Below are positions 1 through 12,069 of a DNA stretch of 64,000 nt, one piece after another. The DNA lies in the NCBI GenBank assembly GCA_001430745.1, contig KQ481937.1:35209-99208 (forward strand), read 5' to 3'. This stretch comes from Auxenochlorella pyrenoidosa. Taxonomy: Eukaryota > Chlorophyta > Trebouxiophyceae > Chlorellales > Chlorellaceae. A program made the position numbers and the translations under genes. Positions within the stretch are counted from its first letter, which is position 1; each line of letters starts with the position of its first letter. The notes under the pieces were generated by a model, which searched no databases, was not told where the DNA came from, and saw only the letters and a program-made list of their open reading frames with translations.

Positions 1-860
1 ACTAGTTCGCAAGATGGGCTGCCTTCTTGGCTCCACAAGGCGCGCTTGCATGCGTGGGTGCTGTTTGGTCCATGCTGCTGGTCGGGATGACTGGCGCTGT
101 GATCAGCTGCATGGTCACTCCATTAGAGGGCTTTGGTGACGCGGCATGCATGCAAGGCTGCTGGTTGGCGAGCAGGCGAGGGGGCCCTCTGTGATTGCTC
201 GTGCTAATCATGTCGGCATCAGGCTCAGCATGCTAGCTTTCTTCACAGTCGCAGCCAGCTGCACATAGGATTCTTATTTTTGGTCTTGGCAATCACATTG
301 AGCCTTCACGCAGTGCGTGAACACGGAAGGCAGGGGGGCCAGGTGGTGTGGAGCCTAACCACCTGCGGTTGGCGCGACGAGCTTGGGAGGCATGCCTAGC
401 ACCCTGGGTGGCGGCACCTAGACCACGGTACGCTGACATTGCTGCATTACTCCGATTGCATTCTCTGCTCCCGTTTCCTTGCCCCGCGTCCCGCGCTTGC
501 TGGGTCCTTCCTTGCGCTCCACCGTCCAAGCTGCCTTGCAAATAAAAAATCACAGCGAGCACATTATCGTTTACTAGCTTCAAGTCTGCCGGGCAGGCAG
601 CCTCTGCCGTTCTCCTCAAGCCGCTCCGGCGCCGGCTCACTCCCTTGGGCTGCTGCCATCGGTTTGGTGCTCATTGCCTGTCAAACCTAGCCAGATTAGC
701 CAGCAGCGGAGTGCACGCCCCAGCCTCAGTCTGGCGGCCTCGCCGCTGCTGCCGCCGCCTCCGCCGCAGCAGGCAGCTGAGGCAGAGCCCCCTACAGCGG
801 CGACCACCTAGCATCAGCACGTGAACAGCCTGCAGAGCAGCAGCCAGTCAGAGCGAGGGC
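1..860. other. Upstream region of prominin-like copy A, no gene seen
   Basis: No exon chain with convincing protein similarity was found on either strand; the open frames here are short and compositionally biased. The right-hand part should hold the promoter and 5' leader of the gene starting at 861. The left edge is cut by the window, so the tail of a neighbouring gene cannot be excluded. Confidence 0.5.
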
Positions 861-3800
861 ATGGTCAACATCACGATTGCCGAGGGCGGCGGCGTCGTGG
901 CCGACGGCGTGGTGTCGCTCCTGCCGCAGTGCGCGTCGGTCTCTTACGGGTCGCTCAGCCTTCGGGATGCTGAGCAGTATGACATAACCAGCTCCTCCTA
1001 CTTTGTGGTAAGGCACGGGTATGGAGGCTTAATAGGGGGGCACGAGAGCTGGCAGCGCTGCTGCGTGAGAGCTGCGTGGCATTCCGGGCGGGGCGCATGC
1101 GCGGCTAGACAAGACGGCCTCGGTTGCTGCTTTTGTGCGGCCGTGTCTGTGCCCGCCGGCCTGCTGCAGCCAATGCTCACAGCAGCAGCTGTAGGTGTGG
1201 ATTACAGCCGCGGTTGTGCCTGCCATGCTTGTCGCGACGTCCTGGCGCCTGATGCACCCCCGAAACCAGCCCGCCTGTGCCTGCCCTCCACTCCTGGCCC
1301 ACCCAGACCGTCCTCCCAACCATTGTCCCCGGCCTCGTGTTTGGCATCCTGAGCGTGCTGGGATTCATCTTCTTCAGCTTGTGGCTGTGCACCCAGTGCT
1401 GCGGCAGGCGGCGCAGGGTGCGCGCCTCGCCGGACAAGGCTCAGCTCATGGCCTCTGCTGAGCAGCAGGTGCGTCGGTCGGGCGGCAAGGCCGGCCTGGT
1501 GTCGCTGCCAGACAGCAGGTGCTCTGGCCTTGTGGACATGCAATCCTTGGCGGCACCAGCGCACCCGAAGCCTCCCCGCCTGCCTGCCTGGCCGCGCGCC
1601 TTGGCAACCATTGATGCCTGCAGAGCGACGGCTACGCGGCGCCGGCACAGAAGGGCTGGCGGCACCGCCGCTGGGCGCGGCCCCCCTTCCTCCTGAAGCT
1701 GCTGCTCACTGCGACGGCGCTGGCGGTGGTTGGCATCAGTGCCTGGGGGATGGTCAGCAGCATCAACGCCACCGATGACACTTTCTCCAGCCTGTGAGCG
1801 GCCCCGCTCCCGCTGCCCGGCCTGCACGCGGGGCTGCAGCCGCTCGGCGCCCCGGCGCTTCTGTGCTGGGCCACCCCTGGCGCGTGCAAGCGCTCGTGCC
1901 TTTCCCCGCCCGCATGCCTGCTCACATGCCCCTGCTGCCGCCTGTTTGAGGGCCCAACCCCCACCTTCCCCACCCCACCCCCCACCCTCCCTTTATGCTG
2001 CATGCCTGGCAGGTGGGACCTCGTGCGAGATGTGGAGAATCGGGTGGGCACTGCCAAGGGGAGAGGGGCCGCCGGCTCGCTCTGCCGCCTGATGAGCCCA
2101 GCTGGATGCAGAGCCCTCGTACGCCAGCTGGGCCCCATGCCCTGCCCGGCCAGCCGCCGCTCCCTCCCTGCCGCTGGGCAGCACAGCCGTGATGCCTGCC
2201 ACAGCATGCTCCCGCCCATGTGCCGCGCCCACCCTGCCGTGCGATGCGCATGCTGTGCGCCTGCCCGGCGATGCCCCGCGCAGGTGGGCAACGCGACCAA
2301 CACCATGCAGCAGCTGAGTGGCGAGCTGCAGCAGCTGAATGGCAACGTGACGCAGCTTGGCAACGAGACAATTGGTGATTGAGCAGGGCGGCGTGTGGGG
2401 CACGGGGCACAGAGGGCCAAGGCCTCGCTGCCCTGCCTCCGTCCAGGCCTCATTCCCCGGAGCGCCTGGTTGTTGTCGCCACAACAGCCGCTTGGTGCAC
2501 CCTTCTGTCGGTGTCGGCTTGTGCAGCTGACCGTCTGCGCAAGCGCCGCGCTGCCACCGACCCCGCAGGCCTGCTGAGCTTTGCGGAGGCAGCCGTGCAG
2601 AAGCTGGTGGCCCAGGGGTACTGGAACACCAGCTGGACGGATGCTGCGCAAGTGAAGGAGGAGGTGGGTCCAGGCTGGCTGGCTGGGTCGGCTCCCCCGC
2701 TCGCCAGGCCAGGCCTGCCGGCCCAGCACTGCACATGGTCTTGCCCACCCACAGCTAAGGGCAGCAGGCATGGGGGCTGTGCCGGGCGCAGGCTGCTCTG
2801 GGTGCGGCGTGCCTGCACGTGCGCCTGTGCGCACGCAAATGCCCCTGCTCCGCACAACAGGCCGGCAATGGGCTGGCCGTTGCATCGCGGGGGTGGACTG
2901 AGTTTGGCCTCGACTTGCTGAGGCCCCCCCTGCCCTTGCTCCTGCCGGCAGATCACCGACAAGCTCACCGCGCTGCTGGCGCTGCCAGACAGCATCGCCG
3001 ACGTGCAGCAAGGCATCGAGGCGGGGTTCAACACCCTGCAGGACAGCATAGAGCAGGTGGCCCTCGGGGGAGCGAGCCACTGGGCAAAGTTGGGGCGGGG
3101 CCGAGGGCCAAGCGCGGGACCTGCCCCTGGGCGCCTTGGTTTGCCGCGTGTGTGGAGTTGGCCCGGCACGCCTGCGCTGCTTCTTGTGCTTCTGGACAAC
3201 CGCCGTGCTGGCGCCCGCCCTGCTCCCTGCTGTGCAGTCGCTGGTCAACGTCCAGGACGACTGGGAGGCCCCCACGCTGGCTGTGGAGGAGCGCTGGCGC
3301 TTCATCCCCATTGCAGGTGGGCCCGGGGTGGCTGGCAGGCTGATGGCTGTCACAGCAAGCTGGGCCGCGGCACAGCGCCACACCCCCCCCCTATGGCGCC
3401 GCGGCATGCATGCAGCCAGCAACCAGCTTATGCCATGCCTTGGGCTGCACTGCCGGGATGGGCATCGGTCTTGGAAGATGGTCGCGGCCAGGCTTCTCTG
3501 ACCCTAAGTGCCCAGGCACGCTCCCAACCCGCCCGCCGTGCCCGGCTGCCCCGCAGTCGTGTTTGGCCTCACGGGGGGCGCCTCCCTGCTGTGCGCGCTG
3601 CTCTTCTGGCGGCTGCGCTGGTACCGCACCGCCACGTGGGCGGCCGCGGTGCTCTGGCTAGGCGTGGCGCTGCTCATGCTGCTGGGCGTGGGTGAGGACC
3701 GGGGGGGGGGGGGCCGGCTGCCGCCTGGCGGGGTGCTGCTTCCGATCTTGCGATGCTCCCCCCGACTTGTGCGCTGGGCGCAAGCCTAGGGGGCTGGTTG

Positions 3801-6036
3801 GGCCTCTAACACACACACACTCACACATGCGCGCGCACGAGCGCCATCAGCACGCCGTGTCGTTGCACGTCTGCCAGCGTGCACACGTCTTGATGGGCCG
3901 CACACCTGGCCTGAGGTGCCGGGTCCCGCCCCCACATTCGTTATGCTGCAGGCCTCTTCAACGGGGTGGTCACCGTCAGCACAGACTCTTGCCAGTATGC
4001 AGAGTTCCTGCTGCTGCAGCTGGTCTCGCGCAAAGTGAAGGATGCCGAGTCGCAGCGGCTGGTGGGTGCAGGGCGGCAGGGCCGGGCGGCGGCTGCTTGA
4101 GCAGGGGAGGAGCGGTTGCCGGCTGCACTGGTCCGCTCACAGCTTCAAGCTCAGAAGCAGTGCACTTGAAGACTGGAGGCAGGGGCAGCGCGTGCTTGAC
4201 AGAGGAGGCTGCATGCGGTGCAGGACAAGGCACGAGTTGGGCCGACGTGGTTGCTGCCCTGCCCTGGTGGGAACCAGGCCGGAGCAGACCGGCACACGCC
4301 CCCCCCCCCACACCCACCCACCCACCACCACCACCAACACACACACACACACACACACACACCTGCCGGCCCCCCTCCTGCCCTCCTGCGTAGCTGCTCA
4401 ACGGCTTCTCCTACTACTTTGGGCTGACTGTCATCCCCGACGACATGGTCACCAGCGAGCTGCTCGACATCCCCACCTACCTGCTGCGACAGTTTGTCAC
4501 GGTGGGCTGCGCCCGGGGGTTCCCGCTGCCTGCGAAAACGCGCCCGCTCCTGGCTGCCGCCTGGGCCTGGCGTGCTTGCCCTGCTCTTTGCGCACGTGTG
4601 CGTGCAGGGCCCGCCTGCCTGCTGCGCCAGCCGGCGCTGCCGCCGCTTGGCTGGCTTGCCGGCTCGGCGCAGCAGCCCAAGGCGCTGGGCTCCAATGCCG
4701 CAACTCTTCACCAGTGGCGGCCCGCCTGTTTGGTGCCCCTCTGCAGACCCCGGTGGTTGAGCTGTCCACCAACCTGACCATGAATTTGTCTCCTACGGAG
4801 GTGCGCCGAGAAGTGCCTGGCAGTGTGGCTAGCCACACTTGCTCAAGTATCGTGTGCCTGCGGGGCAGGGCAAGCGCTGCCCCAGGCATGCAGCGTTTGC
4901 ACGCCCACCACGCCCGGCTCTCCCTGATTTCATCCGGTGCCAGCAGCTCTCAAGCGCCGCGGCGCCGCGCGCACCCTGCCCGCAGGTCAGGGCGCTGTCT
5001 GCGGCTTCGGGCGTGCCCTTTGATGCCATGACCAGCGCTTTCCTGCTCATCCCCAACATCTCCAGCACACGTGAGCGCGCAGCGCGTGCTGCCCGTCGGC
5101 AGCCCGCCTGCCGCCCTGCCTGCGGGCATGCATGACCGCGTGCGCGCCACACGCGTGCCCGCGCTGCGGGCCCCTGCCCACCACGCCCAACATCCAACGG
5201 TGCCATGCCTCTGCCGCACACCGCCGCGAGCGCCCGCGGCACCCAGCCCGCGCGCCCCCGCCCCCTGCACCCCCGTGCCCCCTGCAGTGTGGTACCTGGA
5301 ATCCCAGGTGCTGCGCAGCAGCATCGACCCGCTGTACCGCTCAGTCAAGGAGTACCTGTGCTGCACGCTGTCCCGCGAAATGGGCGACCTGTTTGCCGCG
5401 TGGACGGCGGCCGGGGCGCTGGGCTTCGTGCTGGCCGTGCTGTGCTCCGCCCGCCTGGCGCAGCACGCCCTCTCCCTGCGCAAGCAGCAGGTGCGGGGCG
5501 GTGGGGGGCGGCACGAAAGCTCGCCTGGGTGGCCGCAGCTGCGGCCTCCCGGGAGAAACGGGAAACATGCAGCGAGGGCAGCATGGTGTCTATGTCGAGC
5601 GCGGCGGCTGTTGGAAACGCCTGCCTGCTGCCAGAGTGCCCTGGGTCTTGCCAACATGCCTCGTGCTCTTCATGCCGTGCGTCCTCCCAACTTATGCTGC
5701 CTTCTTCACCCCTGGCGTTCTCCCTGTGCCATGCAGCGTCGCGCCATGGCGGCAGCAGCAGCAGCCTCTGCAGCGCACTGGCAGGATCCTGACTGCCCCC
5801 CGCTGCATTACAGCGGAACGGGCATGGCAGCAGGCAACGGAGCAGCGGCAGCGGGCAATGGGACCATGGCAGGCAAAGCGGCAAGCTCGCCAGGACTTGG
5901 GCTGCCCCAGCTGCCACTGGCTGATGGGCAGCAGCGCAAGGACGAGCCGCAGTCCAAGGGCTTCTCTCTGCAGGCCTCTTCAGATGAGGAGGCGGGGCCG
6001 CCCACGCCGCCGCCACCGGCGGGCGGGCAGGACTGA
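861..6036 (+). CDS. Prominin/tweety-like five-span membrane protein, copy A
   Basis: Fifteen exons join in phase to 638 residues: 861-1007, 1307-1468, 1624-1793, 2013-2043, 2284-2374, 2527-2663, 2952-3056, 3238-3316, 3557-3691, 3952-4061, 4394-4501, 4747-4800, 4986-5070, 5288-5490, 5737-6036. All introns are GT-AG. Hydrophobic spans lie near residues 55-77, 124-147, 304-325, 331-352 and 507-529. The layout (outside N-terminus with an N-I-T sequon, short inner loop, large loop, tight hairpin, second large loop, inner tail) matches prominins and tweety proteins. A Cys-Cys followed by arginines after span 1 also recalls prominin. The first large loop contains a glutamine-rich helical stretch with sequons. 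The tail is Ala/Gly-rich, then acidic and proline-rich. In animals such proteins organise membrane protrusions (prominin) or act as membrane/lipid proteins (tweety); the algal role is unknown. Family assignment rests on topology more than sequence identity. Confidence 0.75.
4297..4363. repeat. Low-complexity C-rich and (CA)n tract in intron 10 of copy A
   Basis: A run of C, then CACC-type triplets, then an uninterrupted CA dinucleotide array of about 12 units sits just before the acceptor at 4393. It lies entirely in the intron and probably acts only as pyrimidine-rich or neutral sequence. A shorter CA-rich patch occurs near 3811-3828 in the preceding intron. Confidence 0.85.
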
Positions 6037-6320
6037 GCCTGGCATGCAACGCTCCTTGCTGGCATCCACTGCAATGCATCAATTGAAAAACAGAACAAAG
6101 ATTCAGAGCAATCCTGGGGAGAGGAGGCGGAAGGCATGGGAGGGTCGGCACGCGTGGCTGGCTGTGCTGAGCGGGCGTGCACGCTGCTCGCCAGCTAGGC
6201 AGCGCGAATGCTTCTTTGACTGGCTCCTCTTGCCTGCACTGCAGCAAAGCACCTACTAGTAACTCAACGGCAGCCGAGCGATCAGCCAGCCCTGCTCACT
6301 CTTGTCCGCACCCGGCCGCC

Positions 6321-9300
6321 ATGCTGTTCGTGGACGAGACAAACGTCACTGGTGGTGCCACTGTGCACCAGGGCATTTTGACATGGCTGCCCTCTTGCTC
6401 CCGCACGACAGAGAGCGACATCCACGTTGGCTCTGCGCAGAACTTCGATTTGACGACGACTTCTTACATCACAGACGTGCGCACACGTCTGCAGGGCAGC
6501 TGTGCTGGGTGGGAGCTGGGCCAGGAGCACGACTGGCCCTGTTGGCACCGGCGCTGGCGCTCTGGTGGCGGTGCATGCAGCTGGCTGCGCCTCAGGCAAC
6601 TTTCGATGTGACTGAGCACATGCTTTTCCAAACCTGCCAAACTGTAGCACCATGTGCCTACAATGATACCAGGTAGGGGTTGCCTGATCAAAAGTCGCGT
6701 CAAAGGTCGCGCTCTGCCTCCCAAAGCCGTGCCTGCTCGTCTCCTCCCCTGATGCCACCCTGCCTCCCACTCCGCCACCCACCCAGGAATGGTGTTTGGT
6801 GGGCTTGCCCTGCTAGGATTCCTGGTCACCCTCCTGTGGCTACTTGTCGGATGCTGCCGCCGCTGCTGCCGTGCACAAGGGAAGGTGCAGGCACAACCAG
6901 GCCAGAGCCCGCCCAGCCAGGCCCAGTTCTTGGTGGCTGGCAGCGTGGTGCCACCACCACCGTGGCAGCCTGAAGGCCAGGTGAGATGGTCAGTTAAAGA
7001 CCTTTTGTAACTTATGGCACATCTGCTGTCTGGCGCGAGCTGCGCGGTGGGTACCTCACAGCCTTGGCCTTGAGCGGGACCCAGGGTGAACGCACCTCCT
7101 GCATGCAGCAGCCAGCCTCAGAAAGCTCCTTGAGATCCGCTCAATACCATGACAGGCTTCCAACTGTGCTGTAATCGTGCATTTCTGCCCGCCTTTTACC
7201 AGCAGACGTGGCCCAGCGGGCCCCCCGATAGGCCGCGCAGCCGGCGCCCCACCTTCTGGCAGCTTGTGCTGCTCGCGCTCAAGCTCGCGGCTGCGGGGGT
7301 GTGCGCCTGGGGCCTTGCTGAGAGCGTTCTCTCAACCAACAGCACGGTCTCAGACTTCTGGTGAGGGTCGGGGTCGTAGGAGAATTCTTGTCCCGGCGTC
7401 GCAGCCTCAGAGTGGTTGGCCAGCAGTACTTTGCCACTGCTGCGTGCCAAACCATCCACCACATCATGCGGGTTCAATTTTAAAACGCCAGCACAGCGCA
7501 TGCCTGCCGGAGCCGAGCTGGTTACAATCTCAGCTGCGAATAACTTCTCCTGACTTGGCCACGCCTCGCCAGACATGCTGCCCCTCCCCCCTGGCTGACC
7601 CGCAGGTCCTTGGTCGACCAAGTGGAGGGCAAGGTGGGCTTGGCTCCGGGCCACATGCAGACAGGGAGGGCCCAGCATACCTGCACATGCGGCGCGGACA
7701 ATGACGCACTCGCGGGTTCTGGCTCAGTCTCGCTGGTCTGCCAGCTTGCTGTTATCTGTACCAAACTGTCTGGATGGACTGGATGTCTGTCCACCTGCCC
7801 TGCCGTCGTGACCGCCGTGCTGTCGACGGGCTAGGGTGCATGCGCGCTGAGAGAGCTCTCGACACCACGTTAATATCCTGCACAGGTTGCCAACGCCACC
7901 TCAGACCTACAGCAGCTGCAGGGGGAGGCCACTCAGCTGAGTGGCAGCGTCACTGTTCTCACACAAAGGGCATCACGTGAGGCACAGCGCCCATGTATGC
8001 CTGCCGCGCTGCGTGCTGGCGCGCTGCCGCAGCCCCCAGGGCGTCCAGGCTGCTTCGCTTCGTGCAGCCAAGAGCCGTGCAGACCATATATTGCTGAGCA
8101 GACCAAACCAGCACAGCTGTGCTTGCTTGCCCGTAAGCCAAGCAAGCGTCCCCTGCTTGCTCTGTGGGATCACACTGCTGCCCCGCCCTGCTGCCTATCC
8201 TGCAGTGCTGGCTGCTGCTCTGCGGCGCACTGGCTTGAATGGCAGCGCCGCCGACCAGGCCGTGGCCGCCCTGCAGGCGCTGCCCGCGGCACTTGGCAGC
8301 GTGGCATCATTGGTGCAGGGCGGCATTGACGTGCTGAATGACACAGTCCAGCAGGCAAGCCCACCTGGGCAGCCTGACAGAGGAGGAGCCCTGGTGGTGG
8401 GAGGATTGGTTGGTTGGGGGTGGGGTGGGGGGTTTGGGATGGGGGTGGGGGGCAGCAGAGCAGGAGACGCATGCGTTCCGCCCAGGCAAGGCCTCCAGCA
8501 CTGGCTGTCCTCCCAGCTGTCTTTGAAGTACTGCCATCCCAGCTGTCCTCGAAACACCTTCCCACCCCGCCCTGCTGGAACCCTGCGGAACCCTGCAGAC
8601 CGTGGGCGAGATTCGTGCCGACTGGGAGGACACAACCATGTCCATCCAGGACACCTGGCGCTTCAACCCGATTGCAGGCCAGCCCCCTGGCTGCATCTCA
8701 TCACACGGGCCTGAACAACATTGATCAATCCAGGCCTTTCGCTCTGCGCAGGGGCTGACCTTAGCCCCTGGGAAGGCCGGGCAAGGGGCCCGAGTTGGAC
8801 AGAGAGCTGGGGAGGCTGCCCCCCCTGCGCAGCTGACATGTCAGCCTCGCTGCCTGGCATGTGCGTGCCCCCCGCTCCTGCAGTGCTGTTTGGGTTGGCC
8901 ATCCTGATTGGCGCGGCCTGCTGCCTGCTGTGCTGGCGCGTGCCTCGCCCCGGCGCTGCCAAGCTGCTGACCACGCTGCTCTGGCTGGACACCGCGCTGC
9001 TCATGCTGCTGGGGGCAGGTGCGCTTGCAGCGGTACCTCGGGCAGTGGTACCTCAGGCAGCAGCAGTACAGCTTGGGCCAGGTTCAGGAGCCCCGCTCAG
9101 CCGTGTCGCAAAGACCAGTGGGGGCCAAGCGCAGCCCCCGCTTGTTACAGAGAGCACCAGCCGCTGCTGGTTAATAATTATCAGGCCCTCCAGGACAACC
9201 CGCACCCGCCCCCCCTTGCTCTGCACTGCTTCCTCCCTGGACTGTCCTCCCGCACCCCAGGCCTGATGAGGGGCGTGTACGTTGGTAGCACCGACACCTG

Positions 9301-11101
9301 CCACACTATGTGGAGTCCCTGGCTCTCGACCTGGCGCACCGCAGGATCTCCGACCCCGCGCAGCGCGCAAAGCTGCCGGCGGCTGCAAGGCCGTGGGGCA
9401 CAACACTGGGCCAGCAGCCAGCGGCAGCGGTACCGGTGCAGCAGCAGAGTGGCGCCCACCCGTCCAGGGAACTGCAGTAACTTGTGCACACAGGTGTACT
9501 CCAAACGCCGCCCATTCTGCCCCCGGCAGGTTGTCCGAGCCCTGGAATGCTACCTTGGCATCACCTACATACCAGACTCCCGGGTGGTTGACCAGCTGCT
9601 CGGGGTGCCCACCCACCTTCTGCACCAAGCGGTGGAGGTGCTGCGCAGGGGGGGGGGGGCAGGCTTGCAGGGCCGGAGTCCCAAGGAGGGCTGCCACCAC
9701 TCATCAGCATGGCGTGGGAGACACCTTGCCTGATCTGGGCACACGCCGCACAAGCTGTGCCCTCCTCCTGCTGCTTCCGGGCCATGCTGTTGCAGGGCCC
9801 TGCCGGCGCCCTGCTGCTGCCCCTGCTGGCCAACCCTGCGGTGAGGAGACCGCTGTGCTGAGCCTGGCACAGCCTGCGGCGAGCGCCTGGCTGCCGGGGC
9901 ATTCTCTCAAGTCGGACGGCGCCCGGCGCCCAGAGTGTCCATTGGATTGAAGGCAGTTAGACGCTTTGCCTCTTGTTGAGGCATGCATTGAAGCGTCCTG
10001 CATCGCCGCGGTACACACCACTGCGTTGCACACTGCTGCGGCCTCGGCCCCCCCCTCCCGTGTAGCTGGCGAGTGCAATTAGGGCGGTGGGCCTGTCGGC
10101 GGCAGCAGCAACAGCCCTCCAGAATGTCAGCACCCTCATCCCTGCAGCCTCGGTCACAGGTGCGCTGCGGGCATGGGGCAGCTGACACCAGCTTGGTGCC
10201 ATGTGCTCCTCCAGCTTTGCGCATGGCCATGCCACAGAGGGAAGGCGGCACCCACGGCCTGCCCGACGGGCATGAAGGAAGCAAAGGCTGGAGGAAGAGT
10301 AGCTTGTTGGCGGCTACGTTGCAGTCCCATAAGCGCCACACTCCCAGATGCTGCAACCGGATGAGCTGCGTGTTCCTGCTGTTGGCCGTTCGCCTCCCCC
10401 CCCCCCCCAAACAAAAAACCAATCATCCCGATACCGCAGTTGCGCAACTGGAGGACCAGGCGCTGAAGAGCAGCATAGACCCTCTGTACCACGATGCCAA
10501 GATCTACATGCAAGGCCCCGCCCGATCCTGGCCTGCCACTCTCCCGCCAGCCTCCATCCGCCTGCCCGGACCCCGCCCACCAGTGCCACGCTCCCTCCTT
10601 GTTAACCCTTGCCTGCCTGCCCGCCCGCCTGCCTGCAGCTGTTGCACCCTCTCAAACGAAAGCTACGATGTCTGGGTGGCCTGGACCGTGGCGGGCGTGC
10701 TGTGCTTTGTGCTGGCGCTGTTCTGCAGCCTGCGCATAGCCTGGCTCCCACGAGCCAGACGCAGGCATCAGGCAAGCCATCTGGTGCTTGCTGGCAGCCA
10801 GTGTGGCCATGCCGGCATTGCTTTGTCCGCTGACCCAATTTGCGGCAGTCTACATGCAGTCAGCATGCTTGCATCTGGCCTCATCCCAAGCCAGCTGTTT
10901 CGGCAACCCATGTAGATGCCCCGCTGGCATCCCTGCATGCAGCAGCACGCTGCAGCGCTTGCAGGGCTGCGCGCAAGCGGCGCTGGTCTATCGCCCGGCT
11001 TGGACTCGCCCGCACCCTTCACAAGTGCTGCTCAAGGGCAGCCACCGACTGTCGCTTTCATAGTGCCGCCGATGGCTACCGAGCCGCCCGGGGAGCCTTG
11101 A
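6321..11101 (+). CDS. Prominin/tweety-like five-span membrane protein, copy B (tandem duplicate, possibly frame-damaged)
   Basis: Tandem paralogue of the gene at 861. Exons seen: 6321-6476, 6787-6980, 7206-7360, 7606-7633, 7886-7976, 8206-8354, 8599-8677, 8884-9018, 9261 to about 9375, 9530-9637, 9796-9840, 10066-10159, 10440-10509, 10639-10771, 10943-11101. Several exons have exactly the length of their copy A partner (91, 79, 135, 108 nt). All five membrane spans and the Cys-rich patch after span 1 are kept. The junction from exon 1 to exon 2 does not join in phase with ordinary sites, so the N-terminal structure is unresolved. Exon 9 carries two extra bases near 9301-9306 that shift the frame relative to copy A, and no GT follows it. 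Four introns use GC donors. It may be a functional diverged gene with an assembly error, or a gene starting to decay. Confidence 0.65.
6596..6672 (+). other. Orphan exon-like segment inside intron 1 of copy B
   Basis: An open 77-nt stretch flanked by AG at 6594-6595 and GTAGGG at 6673 would encode a Cys-containing, sequon-bearing segment (FDVTEH...CAYNDT). It has no counterpart in copy A, and its end phase does not fit the next exon at 6787. It may be a decoy, an alternative exon, or part of an N-terminal structure I could not solve. Confidence 0.25.
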
Positions 11102-11253
11102 GCTTCTTGAGCAGCTTGAGCTGCTGGAAAATGGAAGCCTATTGCCTTTATAAAGCCCACCACGGGTGCGCTCTCTTGTGCGTGCCTGCTTTGCCCTGCA
11201 CTTATGCCTGCCTTTTGCCTGCCTCTTCCTGAATCTCAATTGATGTGGGAACC

Positions 11254-11258
11254 TTACA
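11254..11258 (-). terminator. Candidate polyadenylation signal (TGTAA) for the PP2C gene
   Basis: TGTAA on the minus strand, the usual green-algal poly(A) signal. It lies about 0.8 kb beyond the PP2C stop codon, which is long for these genes, so it may not be the one used. The stretch 11102-12069 otherwise holds no recognisable coding exon and should contain the convergent 3' ends of copy B and PP2C. Confidence 0.3.
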
Positions 11259-12069
11259 GTCCATTTGCCAGTACAAAGGGGAGGCCAGGTGCAGCCAGGT
11301 GCAACACAGGAGGCCGGCTGAGCAGCTGTGCGGCCACGGGTGGGGGGCAGGGGGCACAAGGCTGCAACCAATTTGCAACGGGCGGTGTAGCTGCGGCTGC
11401 CGAGGAAGAGGGACGGGAGCCATTGGGGGCAAGGGCAGTATGGTGGGATGGGCAGGGAGAGAGGAACGATCGGAGACGCGCCCGGCCCAGGCGCGCACGC
11501 GTGCTGCAGCAGCGGCACATGGCGGGCCCCCAGGGGCGGGGCGCCCTGCCGGGCGGGCTCGGCAAACCTGGCTGAGAAAAGCAGGAAAATGCAGCGGCAA
11601 CGTTGGAACGAACAGACTTGTGTAGGGCATGGTGATGGGAGAGGGCGGGTGAGGGAGGGGAGGGGCCTTGGGGAGGGCGGCAGCCTCTGCGGGTGAGACC
11701 AGAGCTTGCGCTTCGCGGGAGGGGGCCGGCGGGGGGTGGGTGACTGGCAGGGTGGGCTTTTCGCGATCAGCATTCAATACGGGTCAAAGAATACCAAGCA
11801 GGGGAGGCCCGCAGAGGCTGGGGAGGGGTGGCTGGGCCCAAGGCGCCACAAAAGGGCAAGGTGCATACAGGCGCTCGCCTGCCGGCGGCCACGTATGGCG
11901 CATAGCCGGCACTGCTGCAAGAGCCGGCGGTGGGCAGCGAGGGCGAGGACAGCAGACAGGGAAAGAGGGCGGGGTGTTGTACAGGCGGGGTCAGCGGGCC
12001 GTCGTGCGCGCATGCTGCAGCATGCGCGCAAGCAGTCAGCGTCATTCGTTGCTATGCCAGAGAGCCGCT

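Noticed and set aside
1632..3422. A 596-codon open frame on the minus strand across prominin-like copy A
   Set aside because: GC-rich shadow: it runs through introns and exons of the plus-strand gene, shows no domain, and the plus strand gives a coherent membrane protein with homologous copy B.
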